Assembly: GCF_950295315.1 (NCBI RefSeq)
Contig: NC_080168.1
Coordinates: 1,621,573-1,685,572 of the forward strand
Direction of reading: 5' to 3'
Length of the DNA stretch: 64,000 nucleotides
Origin: Erinaceus europaeus
Taxonomy: Eukaryota; Chordata; Mammalia; Eulipotyphla; Erinaceidae
A program made the position numbers and the translations under genes. Shown piece by piece: positions 33,812-45,454 of this stretch (positions within the stretch are counted from its first letter, which is position 1; every line of letters starts with the position of its first letter). The notes beneath the pieces were generated by a model, which saw only the letters and a list, made by a program, of their open reading frames with translations, had not been told where the DNA came from and did not search any database.

Positions 33812-33922
33812 GGGTGGGGTAGAGAGCATAATGGTTATGCAAAGAGACTCTCATGCCTGAGCCTCTGAAGTCCTAGGTTCAATCCCCTGCACCACCATAA
33901 CTCAGGGCTGATAAGTGCTTTG

Positions 33923-33953
<31 letters not shown>

Positions 33954-34912
33954 TGGGAAGGGCCAGACCCTGGTGCACCTTGTGGAGCACTCGTCTCCAT
34001 GTGCGAGGGCCTAGGTCCAAGCTCCTGCTCCCCACCTTCAGGGGGAGCCCCAAGAGCCATGAAGTAAGGCTACAGGTCTCTCTCTACCCCTCTCTCTTCC
34101 CCCATTCCCTCTCGATTTCTCTCTCTACGCAATAAGTAATAGATAACTAATAACTTGGGGGTCGGGCGGTAGCGCAGTGGGTAATAGCACGTGACGCAAA
34201 GCGCAAGGATCTGCGGAAGGATCCCGGTTCGAACCCCGGCTCCCCACCTGCAGGGGAGTCGCTTCACAGGCGGTGAAGCAGGTCTGCAGGTGTCTGTCTT
34301 TCTCTTCCCTTCTCTGTCTTCCCCTCCTCTCTCCATTTCTCTCTGTCCTATCCAACAACAACAACATCAGTAACAATGATAATAATAACCACAACAATGG
34401 TAAAACAACCAGGGTAACAAAAGGGAAAAAATGGCCTCCAGGAGCAGTGGATTCATGGTGCAGGCACCGAGCCCCAGCAATAACCCTGGAGGCAAAAATA
34501 AATAAATTAATAATAACTTTTATTAAAATTTTTGGAATTCTAAAGATAAAGAGAAAATATTAAAGGTCTCCAGGGAAAGAGAAGGGATAACTTACAGAGG
34601 AATAAGACTTAAATTCACAGCAGGCGGCAGTTGGGCTGTAGCGCAGCGGGCTAAGCGCAGGTGGCGCAAAGCGCAAGGACCGGCATAAGGATCCCGGTTC
34701 GAGCCCCCGGCTCCCCACCTGCAGAGGAGTCGCTTCACAGGTGGTGAAGCAGGTCTGCAGGTGTCTGTCTTTCTCTCCCCCTCTCTGTCTTCCCCTCCTC
34801 TCTCCATTTCTCTCTGTCCTATCCAACAACGACAACAACAACAATAATAACTACAACAATAAAACAACAAAAGGCAACAAAAGGGAATAAATAAATAAAA
34901 TAAAAATTAAAA
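33812..34912 (+). repeat. Run of four SINEs
   Basis: About 33812-33940 GAGAGCATAATGGTTATGC type. About 33950-34140 older tRNA type. About 34157-34512 and 34627-34912 young tRNA type, all plus strand. A (GA)n run lies at 33929-33952. Confidence 0.82.
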
Positions 34913-35573
34913 AAAAATTCACAGCAGGCCTGAGTGGATGCTCAGGTGTCCATGAAGCAGAAGCAGAAGGTCTGGTAATCATGAAAGTTCGGCAGGAAAA
35001 AAGCTTTAGGCCTAAAACCCTATACCCAGCCTAACTGGCATTGAACTTGGAGACTAGAAAAGGGGTATTTTATAAGATTCAGAGATTTTGTTTACTTTTG
35101 TCCCCTATTAGAAAAGATAGCTGGCAGCCGTGTTTTAACAATTTAGAGATAGCAAATTTCTCCCATACCAAGCCACCTAGGAAAAGCAGAAAATAAAATG
35201 TCGCGTCACTATTAAGATGGACAGTCTGCAACACACCTGGGGGTCAGAGGAAAGGATCACAGATAATGTCCCGATGTCTGTGAAGCTAAGTAGCTATGCT
35301 AACTTTTATAAAAGTAAACTTTCTAAATAACTGGGAGGGGGGTGTGAAACGCAAGGACCCAAGGACCGGCGTAAGGATCCCCGTCGGAGTGTCTGTAGGT
35401 TCCATTTCTGTGTCCTGTGTGTCATCCTGGGAGCCCCATCACGTTCAGGAGCAGAGGAGGGAGAGGGTTTGGGGCCAGAAGGCAGCACATGGGAACACCC
35501 TACAGCCGCCGGGAGTGCTCCATGGTGGTGATCTCTTCTCTCTGTTTATTTCATATCTTAAAAAAATATTTTT
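34913..35573. other. Intergenic sequence, no gene seen
   Basis: AT-richer unique-looking sequence between SINE clusters. No splice-supported exon or long conserved frame was recognised. Confidence 0.5.
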
Positions 35574-36275
35574 AGGGAGTCAGGTGGTAGCACAGCAAGT
35601 TAAGTGCACGTGGCACAAAGCACAAGGACCAGCGTAAGGATCCTGGTTTGAGCCCCCCGGCTCCCCACCTGCAGGGGAGTCGCTTCACAGGCGGTGAAGC
35701 AGGTCTGCAGGTGTCTGTCTTTCTCTCCCCTTCTCTGTCTTCCCCTCCTCTCTCCATTTCTCTCTGTCCTATCCAACAACGACAGCATCAATAATAACTA
35801 TAACAATAAAACAACAAGGACAACAAAAGGGAATAAATAAATAAATACAAAAAAAATTTTTAAAAAAATTTTTTTTCGTGGTCCGAGAGGTGGCGCAGTG
35901 GATAAAGCATTGGATTCTCAACCATAAGGTCCCAAGTTCAATTCCCGGCAGCACATGTACCAGAGTGATATCTAGTTATTTCTCTCCTCCTATCTTTCCC
36001 ATGAATGAATAAATTCTTTAAAAAAAATTTTTTTTCGGGGGGCCAGGTGGTAGCATAGTGAGTTAAGCGCACGTGGCACAATGCACAGGGCCAGGGTAAG
36101 GATCCCGGTTCGAGCCCCCGGCTCCCCACCTGCAGGGGAGTCGCTTCACAGGCGGTGAAGCAGGTCTGCAGGTGTCTGTCTTTCTCTCCCCCTCTCTGTC
36201 TTCCCCTCCTCTCTCCATTTCTCTCTGTCCTATCCAATAACAACAGTAGCAACAGTAACAATAATAACATCTGGG
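35574..36275 (+). repeat. Three SINEs including an Arg-tRNA-like copy
   Basis: Young tRNA-type copies lie at about 35574-35862 and 36040-36275. At 35878-36035 is a different family: GGTGGCGCAGTGGATAAAGC head, GGATTCTCAACCATAAGG and GTTCAATTCCCGG B box. Its first 70 nt resemble a tRNA-Arg arrangement. Confidence 0.8.
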
Positions 36276-37054
36276 GGGAAAGGAAGGGAGGAAGGGAGGA
36301 CTTTGAACTCAGCTCTGGGACCCAAAGTAGAATCAGAGCCGTTTGCAAAGAGGCCTGAGCCCCACATGCCCGACTACCCTCTCAGGGAGGGAGCCGAGAG
36401 AGCAGTCGGCAGAGGCACAGGGACGGCTCGGTGGTGGCTGAGTCCCCTCTCCAACCCTGCCCAGGCCAGCCAGGTGCCTCCAGCCACCCCCCCACACCCC
36501 CCACCCTGCCAAGCTTCCTGAGGCTTCAGGCTGCCTGACCCATTGTCTCGGAACTCATGCAGATGAAGAGACAGAGACGACACTGCTGTGCCCAGGCCTG
36601 GCAAAGTGTGGGCTCCTGGGGTGAGCCAGCTCCCAGCCCCTCCTCTGCTTTACAGCAGGGCTGCGGCAAAGTCCACCCCAGTCCTGCAGCTGTGTGGTCC
36701 CCCTCCCTCACCCCTCCCCATCTCCTTCCCCTCTCCCTTTTTCTCCCCCTCCTCCTCTTCCCCCCTACTCCTTCTTTCCATCCCCCCACACACACCTGGA
36801 AACACAAGCTTAGTTCTGCCTGGGAGCATAGACACCGCCCCTCCCTCTGCACCGCCCCTCTCCAGCTCTGCCCGGACCTGGTTCACCCTTGCACCTGTTC
36901 AGCCCTGGGCAGAGGGGCACCACCTGAGTCAGGTTTACTCTAAGAGATTGATTGATTGGTTTGTTTATCCATGAGAGGCCGATGAGAACCAGAGTACCAG
37001 CTGGGCACAGGTGATGCCGGGTGGAGCTCAGGACCCACTGGTCCCCTCTGCGAG
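36276..37054. other. Intergenic sequence, no gene seen
   Basis: Unique-looking, with a CT-rich stretch (36700-36790). No coding exon was recognised. Confidence 0.5.
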
Positions 37055-37397
37055 ATCCTTTCTTTTCTTTTCCTCCAGGGTTATTGCTAGGACTCAGTGC
37101 TGGCACTGCGACTCCACTGCTCCTGGAGGCTATTCCCCCCCCCCATTTTTGTTGCCCTTGTTGCTCTTGCTGTTGTTGTTGTTAATGCCGTTATTGTTGG
37201 ATAGGACAGAGAGAACTGGAGAGAGGAGGGGAAGACAGAGAGGGGGAGAGAAAGACAGACACCTGCAGACCTGCTTCACCGCCTGGGAAGCGATTCCCTG
37301 CAGTTGGGGAGCCGGTGGCTCGAACCGGGATCCTCACGCTATTCCTTGCGCTTTGCACCACCTGCGCTTAACCCGCTGCGCTACCGCCCGACTCCCC
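37055..37397 (-). repeat. tRNA-derived SINE (young type), minus strand
   Basis: Inverted AGACAGAGAGGGGGAGAGAA body and GCTTAACCCGCTGCGCTACC head complement. Confidence 0.88.
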
Positions 37398-38325
37398 AAG
37401 TTCCATTTTTTATCTCTTTGTCCCTCCTCCTCCCTCCCACACACAAGGAGCTGTAACCCTGGGAGAAGCTGCCTACTCTTCTCTGAAGGTGTCATGGAAG
37501 TCAGAGGATCCAGCACCCAGAGCAACCACACACAGGTGTACCCAGCACCCTGGGTTGTCATGCACATGGGCCCCCAGCCAGGAAGTGGGCGGCTAGGGGT
37601 CAAATCCTTGGTCTCAGGAGAGTCCCCCAGCAGCTCAGGGAAGGGTAGGGTGACCCCTCGCTAGCCTGGCACTGAGGTGAGCCACAGCCACTTGACACTT
37701 TACTGGCTTCTGCTCCCGGCCTCTTGAGATGCCCCTGGGTTCGAGGGTGCTATAAACATCAGTCAGGATCTGTCCCCTGATTTAGCTGAGCCTGAGCCTT
37801 CCACAGAGAGCCCTGGCCTGGCTGGCTTCCTTCCCCGTCGTTTCTGGAAGTTTCGGAGCCGTTCCAGGAGGCTGAGCTCATAACTCTGCCCCCACGAGCC
37901 CTGCGGCTGCTTTTCTGCCAAGCTCTGTGATGCCTTTTCCGAGAGCAAGAAGGGACTTGGGGTTCAGCACAAGCCGTCCCCCTGAAAGCAGACACTCTGG
38001 GGCCACTGAAAGGGAGGGATCGTTGCTGCAGGAGGCAGCGGCCAGGCCTGGACACAGTTGTGTGGCCGTGGTGGTGTGGCCTGCGGGGGGGGGGGGGGGA
38101 GCCAGGTGCTGGCTCTCAGGGGGACACTGTCCCCTGCACAAGGTGGCCTGGCGGGTGAGCAGGGGAGCTCCCGGGGATGGGGCTGCTGGCTTGGAGCTGG
38201 GAGCTCTTCTTCACTGTTGCATTTATTTTGATTTTTTTTTTTTTAACGTAGCTCTGGGAATGAGCCCAGAATGTGTCTGTGTGAACTGCTGAATGGCCTT
38301 CCGTTTTTCTTTTTCCTTAAGATTG
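37398..38325. other. Intergenic sequence, no gene seen
   Basis: Unique-looking, with a G homopolymer of about 14 near 38085 and a T run near 38230. No coding exon was recognised. Confidence 0.5.
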
Positions 38326-38329
38326 ATTT

Positions 38330-38505
38330 TTACTTTATTGATTTATTTATTTTAGTCTTAGAAATACAGATACAGAGAGAGAAAGACAGACACCAGAGCC
38401 CTGCTTAGCTCTGACTGATGGTGGTGTCCGGGACTGAACTTGGGACTTCAGAGCCTCCGCCAGGAGATTGTTTTGCAGAACTGTTGTGCTTTCTACCTAG
38501 CCCTT
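38330..38505 (-). repeat. Diverged SINE, minus strand
   Basis: Inverted copy of the GAACTTGGGACTTCAGAGCC type, followed by a CTT-rich simple repeat (38505-38575) and a (GA)n run at 38645-38668. Confidence 0.65.
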
Positions 38506-38889
38506 CTTTTTCTTTTCCCTTCTCATTCTTCTTCTCCTCCTTCTCCTCCTCCAGCTCCTCCTTCTTCCTTTTCACTGGTGGGCCTTGTGCCAGCACCATT
38601 TCACTCCTAGCAGACGTCTTTCCCTTCAATTTCAGAAGAGATGGAGAGAGAGAGAGAGAGAGAGAGATGGGGATAGGAGAGACACCACAGCACTGTGCCT
38701 CTGTTTGGGGGCTCCCCCAGTGCTAGGTAGGTGCTTCCCCCAGGGTTCTGGGGGCTGTGACCCAGGTGCCCACGCAGATGTACTAAACGCTGAACAGCAC
38801 CCCATAGCCTGCTTTTTATGTGTTTATTTTAGGGAGAGAAACAGTGGGAGACAGAAAGAGAAGGGGAGACATGCCAGAAGGGCTCCACG

Positions 38890-39475
38890 TCCACACAGCT
38901 CCTCAGGGCTCCCCAGAACTCTGCAGGACTCTCCATAGCTCCCAGCATTCCTCAGGGCTCCCTGGGGCTCCCCCAAGGTTCCCCCAATGCTCCTCAGGAC
39001 TCTCCAGGGATCTCCACAGCTCCCCAGGACTCCCCCAGTGCTCCCTAGTGCTCTCCAGGGCTTCCTCAGTGCTCCCCAGGGTTTTCCAGAACCGCTAAGG
39101 GCTCCCCAGTGCTCCCCGGGCTTCCTCAGTGCTCCCCAGGGTTTTCCAGGACCCCTAAAGGCTCCCCAGGACTCCCCCAGTGCTCCCAGGGATTCCGCAG
39201 TGCTCCCCAGGGTTTTCCAGGACCGCTAAGGGCTCCCCAGGACTCCCTAGTGCTCCCCGGGCTACCTCGGTGCTCCCCAAGGTTTTCCAGGACCGCTAAG
39301 GACTCCCCAGTGCTCCCCCAGTGATCCCCAGGATTCTCCAGGGCCCTTAGTGCTCCCTAGTGCTCCCCGGGACTCCCTCAGTGCTCCCCAGGTCCCCCTG
39401 GGACTCCCCAGGACTCTTTAGTGCTCCTCAGTGCTCCCCAGGACTCCCCAAGGTTCCTGAGTGCTCCCCAGGTTT
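38890..39475. repeat. GCTCCCCAG-based degenerate minisatellite
   Basis: About 590 bp of GCTCCCCAG / GACTCCCC / GGTTTTCCAGGACC(G/C)CTAA modules. A higher-order unit of about 65-70 bp repeats three to four times between 39060 and 39310. Confidence 0.85.
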
Positions 39476-40890
39476 CTGCAGAACCCCCCCCCACCCCGCT
39501 GCCGACTCTCCGTGTCTCCCCAGGGCCTCACATGCAGGTGGGCTCTGTGCTGAGCCCTGCTGGCCCCAGGCAGTGTTTGGGATGATGTGGCATGGAGCCT
39601 TGACAGCGACTGGCATGCTGGCCCCCTGTCTCCAGGAGGCCCCTGGCAACCCACAATGCCCCATGTGGCAGCCCTGGCTAAGCCAGCTCCTTCAGGGCTC
39701 AGGCTGGGCAGGGTGTGGGGGCAGACTCCCGCTGAGCTTTGCCCGGGCAGCCGCCTGGCACTCCATTCCTCCCAGCTGGAACCCTGCACCCTGAGCCCTA
39801 CCAGCCCTACCCAGCCCTGCCCGGCCCTGCCCGGCCCTGCCCGGCCACACCTGCCAACACCCCAGACTGGCTCAGAGGTTGCTGGCACCGTGTCCAGGGC
39901 ACTCCAGGGGGCAGGCTGTGTCCTAGGGGAGAGGATGTGGCCCTGGCTAGGGGGGCCCTAGTATGGCCCCCCACACCCTCACCAGCATGGCCAGCCCTTC
40001 CCCAAGTGTGTGCCCTGCACGGCGGCCCTGAGCAGGCTTCGTGGACATCCAAGAACCTTCTCCCAGCCTCACCCACTTGAACCCTGCCCTGCTGGCACGG
40101 AGCCCTGGCAGAGCTCTGGATGGGGTATCCCGGCTCGTGGGGGTGGGGTTGAGTCATGGAGTGGACGTTTTCCAGCCTTCCTCCTCCTGGAGGCCCCCAC
40201 CCTGGACGGTCAGCCCTACATACAGCCCCAGCCCCCATGGCCCTGCCAGGAAGCAGATCGTGGCTGGGGGCTGGTGTCCACTCAGGTCAGCTCCGGGTCA
40301 GCCAGCGGCTGGGATGCAGGATGAGAGAGGAGCAGGAATTCCACAGGCAGAAAATCAGGGCCAAGGGTGAGGGGAGGAATGTCCAGCACTGCTGAGGAAT
40401 TGGGGCTGGACCTCTGGGGACAGGAAGTTGCCCGTTAAGGTCTCCATGAGGGTTTGTGGGCCGGGGGCGTCAGGCTGCCTTAAATGCCCCTCCCTAAACA
40501 TGGATCACTTCCTACCTCAGTGCTCTCAGCTTTCCTGCAGGGCTTGGGAGCTGACCCTGGTGCAGGGAGGGATTTCAGGTGAGGCTGGCTCCAGGCGCAG
40601 CTGTCAGTGCTGCCCACTGAGCTTCAGCCCATGGCAGGGCTCCGAAGTCCTGCACAGTCGGCCATGTGCTGCACCTGGAGATGGGAAGCATGCTGGAAGG
40701 TGGCCTTGGTGGGGTGGTATCAAGGCGGGCATCCGAGGTGGTATCCGCCTGTGGGCTGGGGCCCCCTACCAGGGCACACTCTAGGGCCCAGGGTGGAAGT
40801 CTAACTCACCTCCTAATTTCTGTCTTGAGTGGCTCTGGGTGAGCGTCTTCCCCGCTTCCAGCATCTGGATTTCCATTTATCAATATAAAT
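39476..40890. other. Intergenic sequence, no gene seen
   Basis: GC-rich unique-looking sequence with a small CCCGGCCCTG triplication near 39815-39845. No splice-supported coding exon was recognised. Confidence 0.5.
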
Positions 40891-40894
40891 GCAG

Positions 40895-41175
40895 GGGGGA
40901 GTCGGCAGTAGCACAGCAGGTTAAGTGCACGTGGCGCAAAGTGCAAGGACCAGCAAAAGGATCCCCGGCTCCCCACCTGCAGGGGAGTCGCTTCACAGGC
41001 GGTAAAGCAGGTCTGCAGGTGTCTGTCTTTCTCTCCCCCTCTCTGTCTTCCCCTCCTCTCTCCATTTCTGTCTGTCCTATCCAACAACAACGACATCAAC
41101 AACAATAATAACTACGACAACAATAGAAAACAACAAGGGCAACAAAAAGGGAGAAATAAATATAAATAAATTTTT
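40895..41175 (+). repeat. tRNA-derived SINE (young type), internally deleted head
   Basis: GCAGTAGCACAGCAGGTTAA head, CT-rich middle and CAACAACAATAATAACTACG tail. The usual GGTTCGAGCCCC B box is missing (AAGGATCCCCGGCTCC reads straight through). Confidence 0.82.
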
Positions 41176-41229
41176 ATATATATATGCAGGAGATTCCACA
41201 CCTGGGCCCTGCAGAAATCTTGGAACTTT

Positions 41230-41790
41230 GGTCCAGGAGTCAGCTCAGAGGGTAAAGCACATCTCTGAAGGAGGCTCTGGGTTCAAGCCCCAGTATTACA
41301 TGGGAGCAGCAGTGGTTCCAACCAGGGCAGCTCTGCAGCGTGTCTCTGCTCTCTTTCTCTCTCTCTAAGGATGTACAGTTGAAGGGAGTCGGGCGGTTGC
41401 TCAGCGGGTTAAGCCCACGTGGCGCAAAGCACAAGGACCGGTGTGAGGATGTACAGCTGAGAACTTCATGAGTGTGGTATGGAATTACACACTGTCATCT
41501 TACAGCTTTGGAACCCACTAATAACCACAAAGAAAACATGGAAGAAAAACAGAAAAACAAAAGTTGGGCCTGAGGGGCTGGGCAGTGGCACACTCAGCTG
41601 AGTGCACGCAGGTGTGTAGGGCTGAGGGTTCAAGCCCCCAAGTCCCCATCTGCAGGGGCGAAGCTTCAAGAGTGGAGAAACAAGGCTGCGGGGGTCTTTG
41701 GCTCTCCTCCTCCCAGTCTCTCAGTTCCTCACTGTCTCTATCCAAAATAAACAAATGAATATACAATAGAAAGGAAGAAAGAGGGAAAAA
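41230..41790 (+). repeat. Three partial or older SINEs
   Basis: About 41230-41370 diverged SINE. About 41385-41450 head fragment of the young type (GGGCGGTTGCTCAGCGGGTT). About 41570-41790 older type (GGGCAGTGGCACACTCAGC). Confidence 0.7.
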
Positions 41791-41852
41791 AAATCTTGGG
41801 CCTGAGAGTAATATCACTTATGCCTGAGGCTCAGTTCCTTACTTTGTGCCAT

Positions 41853-41861
41853 GCTGAGAGA

Positions 41862-41901
<40 letters not shown>

Positions 41902-42067
41902 AGAGAGAGAGAGGGAGAGAGGGAGAGAGAGAGAGAGAGAGGGAGAGAGAGAGGGAGAGGGAAAGGGAGAGGAGGCGGGAGGGAGGGGAGAGAGAGGGAG
42001 AGAGAGAGAGGGAGAGGGAAAGGGAGGGGGGAGGGAGGGGAGAGGGAGAGGGAGAGAGAGAGAGAGG
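41853..42067. repeat. (GA)n-rich simple repeat
   Basis: About 215 bp of GAGAGA with GGGAGA and AGGGGAGGG interruptions, nearly pure purine on the plus strand. Confidence 0.97.
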
Positions 42068-42484
42068 AAATGCTAGAGTCCATGGTCCTCCCCCCACTCT
42101 CCCACGTGGACACATGGACACAGGACAGGCAAGTCTATTTAGTGCCGTGCCGGGCTGGCTGAGTGGCCTCTCACAGCTGCCTGTCTCCACTCTCTATTCT
42201 GGAGAGAGGGGAGCGCCGTGCCTGGCTCCTCGGCAGCCCTGACTCCAGGGTGTGCACTGCTGGGGTGAGTGCCAGGTGTTTGGCTCGTCCACTGTCCGCT
42301 CTGGTGATCGCACTTCAGTTGGTTTCAAGTGCCCTGTCAGCAAGACCACCCGCTTGTTTCCCTGCCGCCCTCTGCAGCCTTGGCAGCGGTGTCCCTGTCC
42401 CCTCTTCCATTCCTGGAATTTGAATCTGTGCACTTTTTCTTCTCCAACATTTCCCAGATTTTTTGAATTCTATTTAAAATATAT

Positions 42485-43270
42485 ATATTTTTATTTATTT
42501 TATTTTTGAGAGAGAGACACACAGAGAGAAGCACCAGAGCACTGTTCAGATCTGGCTTATGGTGGTATGGGGGATTGAACCTGGGACTTCGGAGCCTCAG
42601 GCATGAGTGTCTGTTTGCAGAACCATTATGCTATCTACCCTCCGCCCTAATGTTTCCTTTTTATAAATAAAAAAATATGTATTTATTCCCTTTTGTTGCC
42701 TTTTTTATTTTATTTTTTAAAAATTTCTTTATTGGGGAATTAATGTTTTACATTTAACAGTAAATGCAATAGTTTGTACATGCATAACATTCCCCAGTTT
42801 CCCATATAACAATACAACCCCCACCAGCTCCTCTGTCCTTCTTCTTGGATCTGTATTCTCTCTACCCACCCACCCCAGAGTCTTTTACTTTGGTGCAATA
42901 TATTTTATTTTTTATATTTATTTATTCCCTTTTGTTGCCCTTATTTTTATTGTTGTAGTTATTGTTGTTGTTGTTATTGATGTTGTCGTTGTTAGATAGC
43001 ACAGAGAGAAATGGAGAGAGGAGGAGAAGACAGAGAGGGGGAGAGAAAGACAGACACCTGCAGACCTGCTTGTTGCCTTTTTTATTATTTTTGTTGTAGT
43101 TATTATTGTCTTTTTATTGATATTGTTGTTGGATAGGACAGAGAGAAATGGAGAGAGGAGGGGAAGAGAAAGGTAGACACATGCAGACCTGCTTCACCGC
43201 CTGTGAAGCAACCCCCTTGCAGGTTGGGAGTTGGGGCCTTGAACCCGGACCCTTATGCCGGTCCTTGCAC
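42485..43270 (-). repeat. Nested minus-strand SINEs and an L1 3' fragment
   Basis: About 42485-42650 GATTGAACCTGGGACTTCGG-type SINE. 42700-42900 L1 3' end (-). About 42905-43075 and 43075-43270 two partial young SINEs, the first cut off after its CT-rich body. Confidence 0.75.
42705..42903 (-). mobile_element. L1 3' end fragment, minus strand
   Basis: Complement of the L1 terminus (TTTATTGGGGAATTAATG, TTTGTACATGCATAACATTC). Truncated to about 200 bp and inserted inside SINE-derived sequence. Confidence 0.85.
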
Positions 43271-43653
43271 AATAAATCCTTTTAAACAGAGTACCCTGCG
43301 GGGGTCAGGGGTGCACCTGATAGTGCCCACACTGCAGTGCTGAAGGACTGAGGTTCAAACCCCTGGTCCCTACCTGCAGTGATTCACTGCAGGTGTTTTT
43401 CTTTTTCTTTTTAATAATTTATTTCTTTATTGGGGAATTAATGTTTTACATTCAACAGTAAATACAACAGTTTGTACATGCATAACATTCCCCAGATTCC
43501 CATGTAACAATACAACCCCCACTATGTCCTTCATCATCTTTCATGGACCTATATTCTCCCCACCCACCCACCCACCCCAGAGTCTTTTACTTTGGTGTGA
43601 TACGCCAATTCCATTTCAGGTTCGACTTGTGTTTTCTTTTCTGATCTTGTTTT

Positions 43654-44643
43654 TCAACTTCGGCCTGAGAGTGAGATCATCCCATATTCATCCTCCTGTT
43701 TCTGACTTATTTCACTCAACATGATTTTTTCAAGGTCCATCCAAGATCGGCTGAAAACGGTGAAGTCACCATTTTTTACAGCTGAGTCATATTCCATTGT
43801 GTATATAGACCACAACTTGCTCAGCCACTCATCTGTTGTTGGACACCTGGGCTGCTTCCGGGTTTTGGCTATTACAAATTGTGCCGCCAAGAACATATGT
43901 GTACACAGATCTTTTTGGATGGATGTGTTGGGTTCCTTAGGATCTATCCCCAGGAGAGGAATTGCAGGGTCATAGGGTAGGTCCATTTCTAGCCTTCTGA
44001 GAGTTCTCCAGACTGTTCTCCACAGAGGTTGGACCAATTGACATTCCCACCAGTAGTGTAGGAGGGTTCCTTGGACCCCACACCCTCTCCAGCATTTGCT
44101 GCTGTTACCTTTTCTGATGTATGACATTCTCACAGGAGTGAAGTGATATCTCATTGTTGTCTTGATTTGCATTTCTCTGACAATCAGAGACTTGGAGCAT
44201 TTTTTCATGTGTTTCTCAGCCTTTTGGATCTCTTCTGTGGTGACTATTCTGTTCAAGTCCTCCCCCCATTTTTGGATGGGGTTATTTGTTGTCTTGTTGT
44301 TGAGTCTGGCAAGCTCTTTATATATGTTGGTTATTAAACTCTTATCTGATGTATGGCATGTAAAGATCTTCTCCCATTCTGTGAGGGGTCTCTTGGTTTG
44401 GGTAGTGGTTTCTTTTGCTGTGAAGAAGCTTTTTAATTTGATGTAGTCCCATAGGTTTATACTTGCCTTAGTCTTCCTTGTAATTGGATTCGTTTCATTG
44501 AAAATGTCTTTAAAATTTATGCGGAAAAAAGTTCTGCCAATATTTTCCTCTAAGTATCTGATAGTTTCTGGTCTAACATCCAAGTCCTTGATCCACTTGG
44601 AATTTACTTTTGTATTTGGTGAAATACAGTGATTCAGTTTCAT
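43654..44643 (-). pseudogene. L1 ORF2 C-terminal fragment (330 codons)
   Basis: Open frame ending at the native-looking ORF2 terminus (EDEYGMISLSGRS). Contains LLGIDPKEPNTSIQKDLCTH and TTDEWLSKLWSIYTMEYDSA, hallmarks of the mammalian ORF2p C terminus. Not an independent gene; part of the truncated L1. Confidence 0.93.
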
Positions 44644-45152
44644 TCTTCTGCATGTTTCAACCCATTGTTTCCAACACCATTTGTTGAAGAGACTCTGCTT
44701 TCTCCATGTAATAGTCTGGGCCCCTTTGTAAAGATTAGATGTCCATAGGTGTGGGGCCTCATTTCTGGGCTCTCAATTCTATTCCACTGGTCAGTGTGTC
44801 TATTCATGTTCCAGTACCAAGCAGTTTTGATGACAATGGCCCTATAATACAGTTTGAGATCTGGCAGTGTAATGCCTCCTGTTCTGTTCTTTTTTCTCAA
44901 GATTGTTTTGGCAATTCTAGGTCTTTTCTGGTTCCAGATAAACATTTGTAGCATTTTTTCTATTCTCCTAAAAAATGTGCTTGGGATCTTGATGGGGATA
45001 GCATTAAATTTGTAGATGGCTCTGGGTAATATATTCATTTTGATGATGTTAATTCTTCCAACCCATGAACATGGAATATCTTTCCACTTCTTTGTGTCTT
45101 TTTCAATTTCTTTGAGTAGTGACTCATAATTTTCAGTATACAAGTCTTTCAC
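44640..45152 (-). pseudogene. L1 ORF2 upstream fragment, frameshifted
   Basis: Carries ORF2p sequence up to about 44730 (e.g. [20 protein letters not shown]), then switches to a non-native frame. The native frame resumes in the neighbouring 43654-44643 fragment, consistent with a one-base loss. Confidence 0.88.
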
Positions 45153-45454
45153 TTCTTTGGTTAGGTTTACTCCTAGATATTTTATTGTTTTTGTTGCTAT
45201 AGAAAAAGGAACTGATTTCTGGATTTCAATTTCTTCTAACTTAGTGTTTGCATATCACTGCAGGTGTTTCTTTCTCTCCACCTCTCTCTCCCTTCCCTCT
45301 CAATTTCTGTCTCTATCCAAAACAAATAGATACATACATAATAAAAGGATTACTCTGACTCTTGTAAATCACTGTTAAATCACTAACGAAATAAAAGCAT
45401 TGTTCCGTAACTCATCACAGATCTAAATGTCAATACCAAAGCATTCTAAAAAGT

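Larger units (their letters stand above)
43399..45254 (-). mobile_element. 5'-truncated LINE-1 with ORF2 C-terminal region
   Basis: About 1.86 kb, L1 3' end at the low coordinate. The minus strand encodes the C-terminal part of ORF2p: thumb/post-RT region ([19 protein letters not shown]) and the Cys-rich motif near 44090-44050 (CWRGCG...HYWWEC). A 15-bp target duplication TCACTGCAGGTGTTT is seen at 43384-43398 and 45255-45269. It interrupts an older SINE (43293-43383 continuing at 45270-45345). The frame is broken near 44725, so the copy is dead. Confidence 0.93.
43293..45345 (+). repeat. Older SINE split by the L1
   Basis: The left half (GGGTGCACCTGATAGTGCCC..) ends at 43383-43398. The right half resumes at 45255 with the duplicated TCACTGCAGGTGTTT and the CT-rich SINE body. 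Confidence 0.85.

Noticed and set aside
35296..40804. Protein-coding gene between STK25 and BOK
   Set aside because: Frames of 60-217 codons overlap SINEs or lack splice support and conserved motifs. I could not support a coding gene or place a non-coding antisense RNA.
41814..42242. Glu/Arg- and Ser/Leu-rich frames
   Set aside because: Translations of the (GA)n tract.
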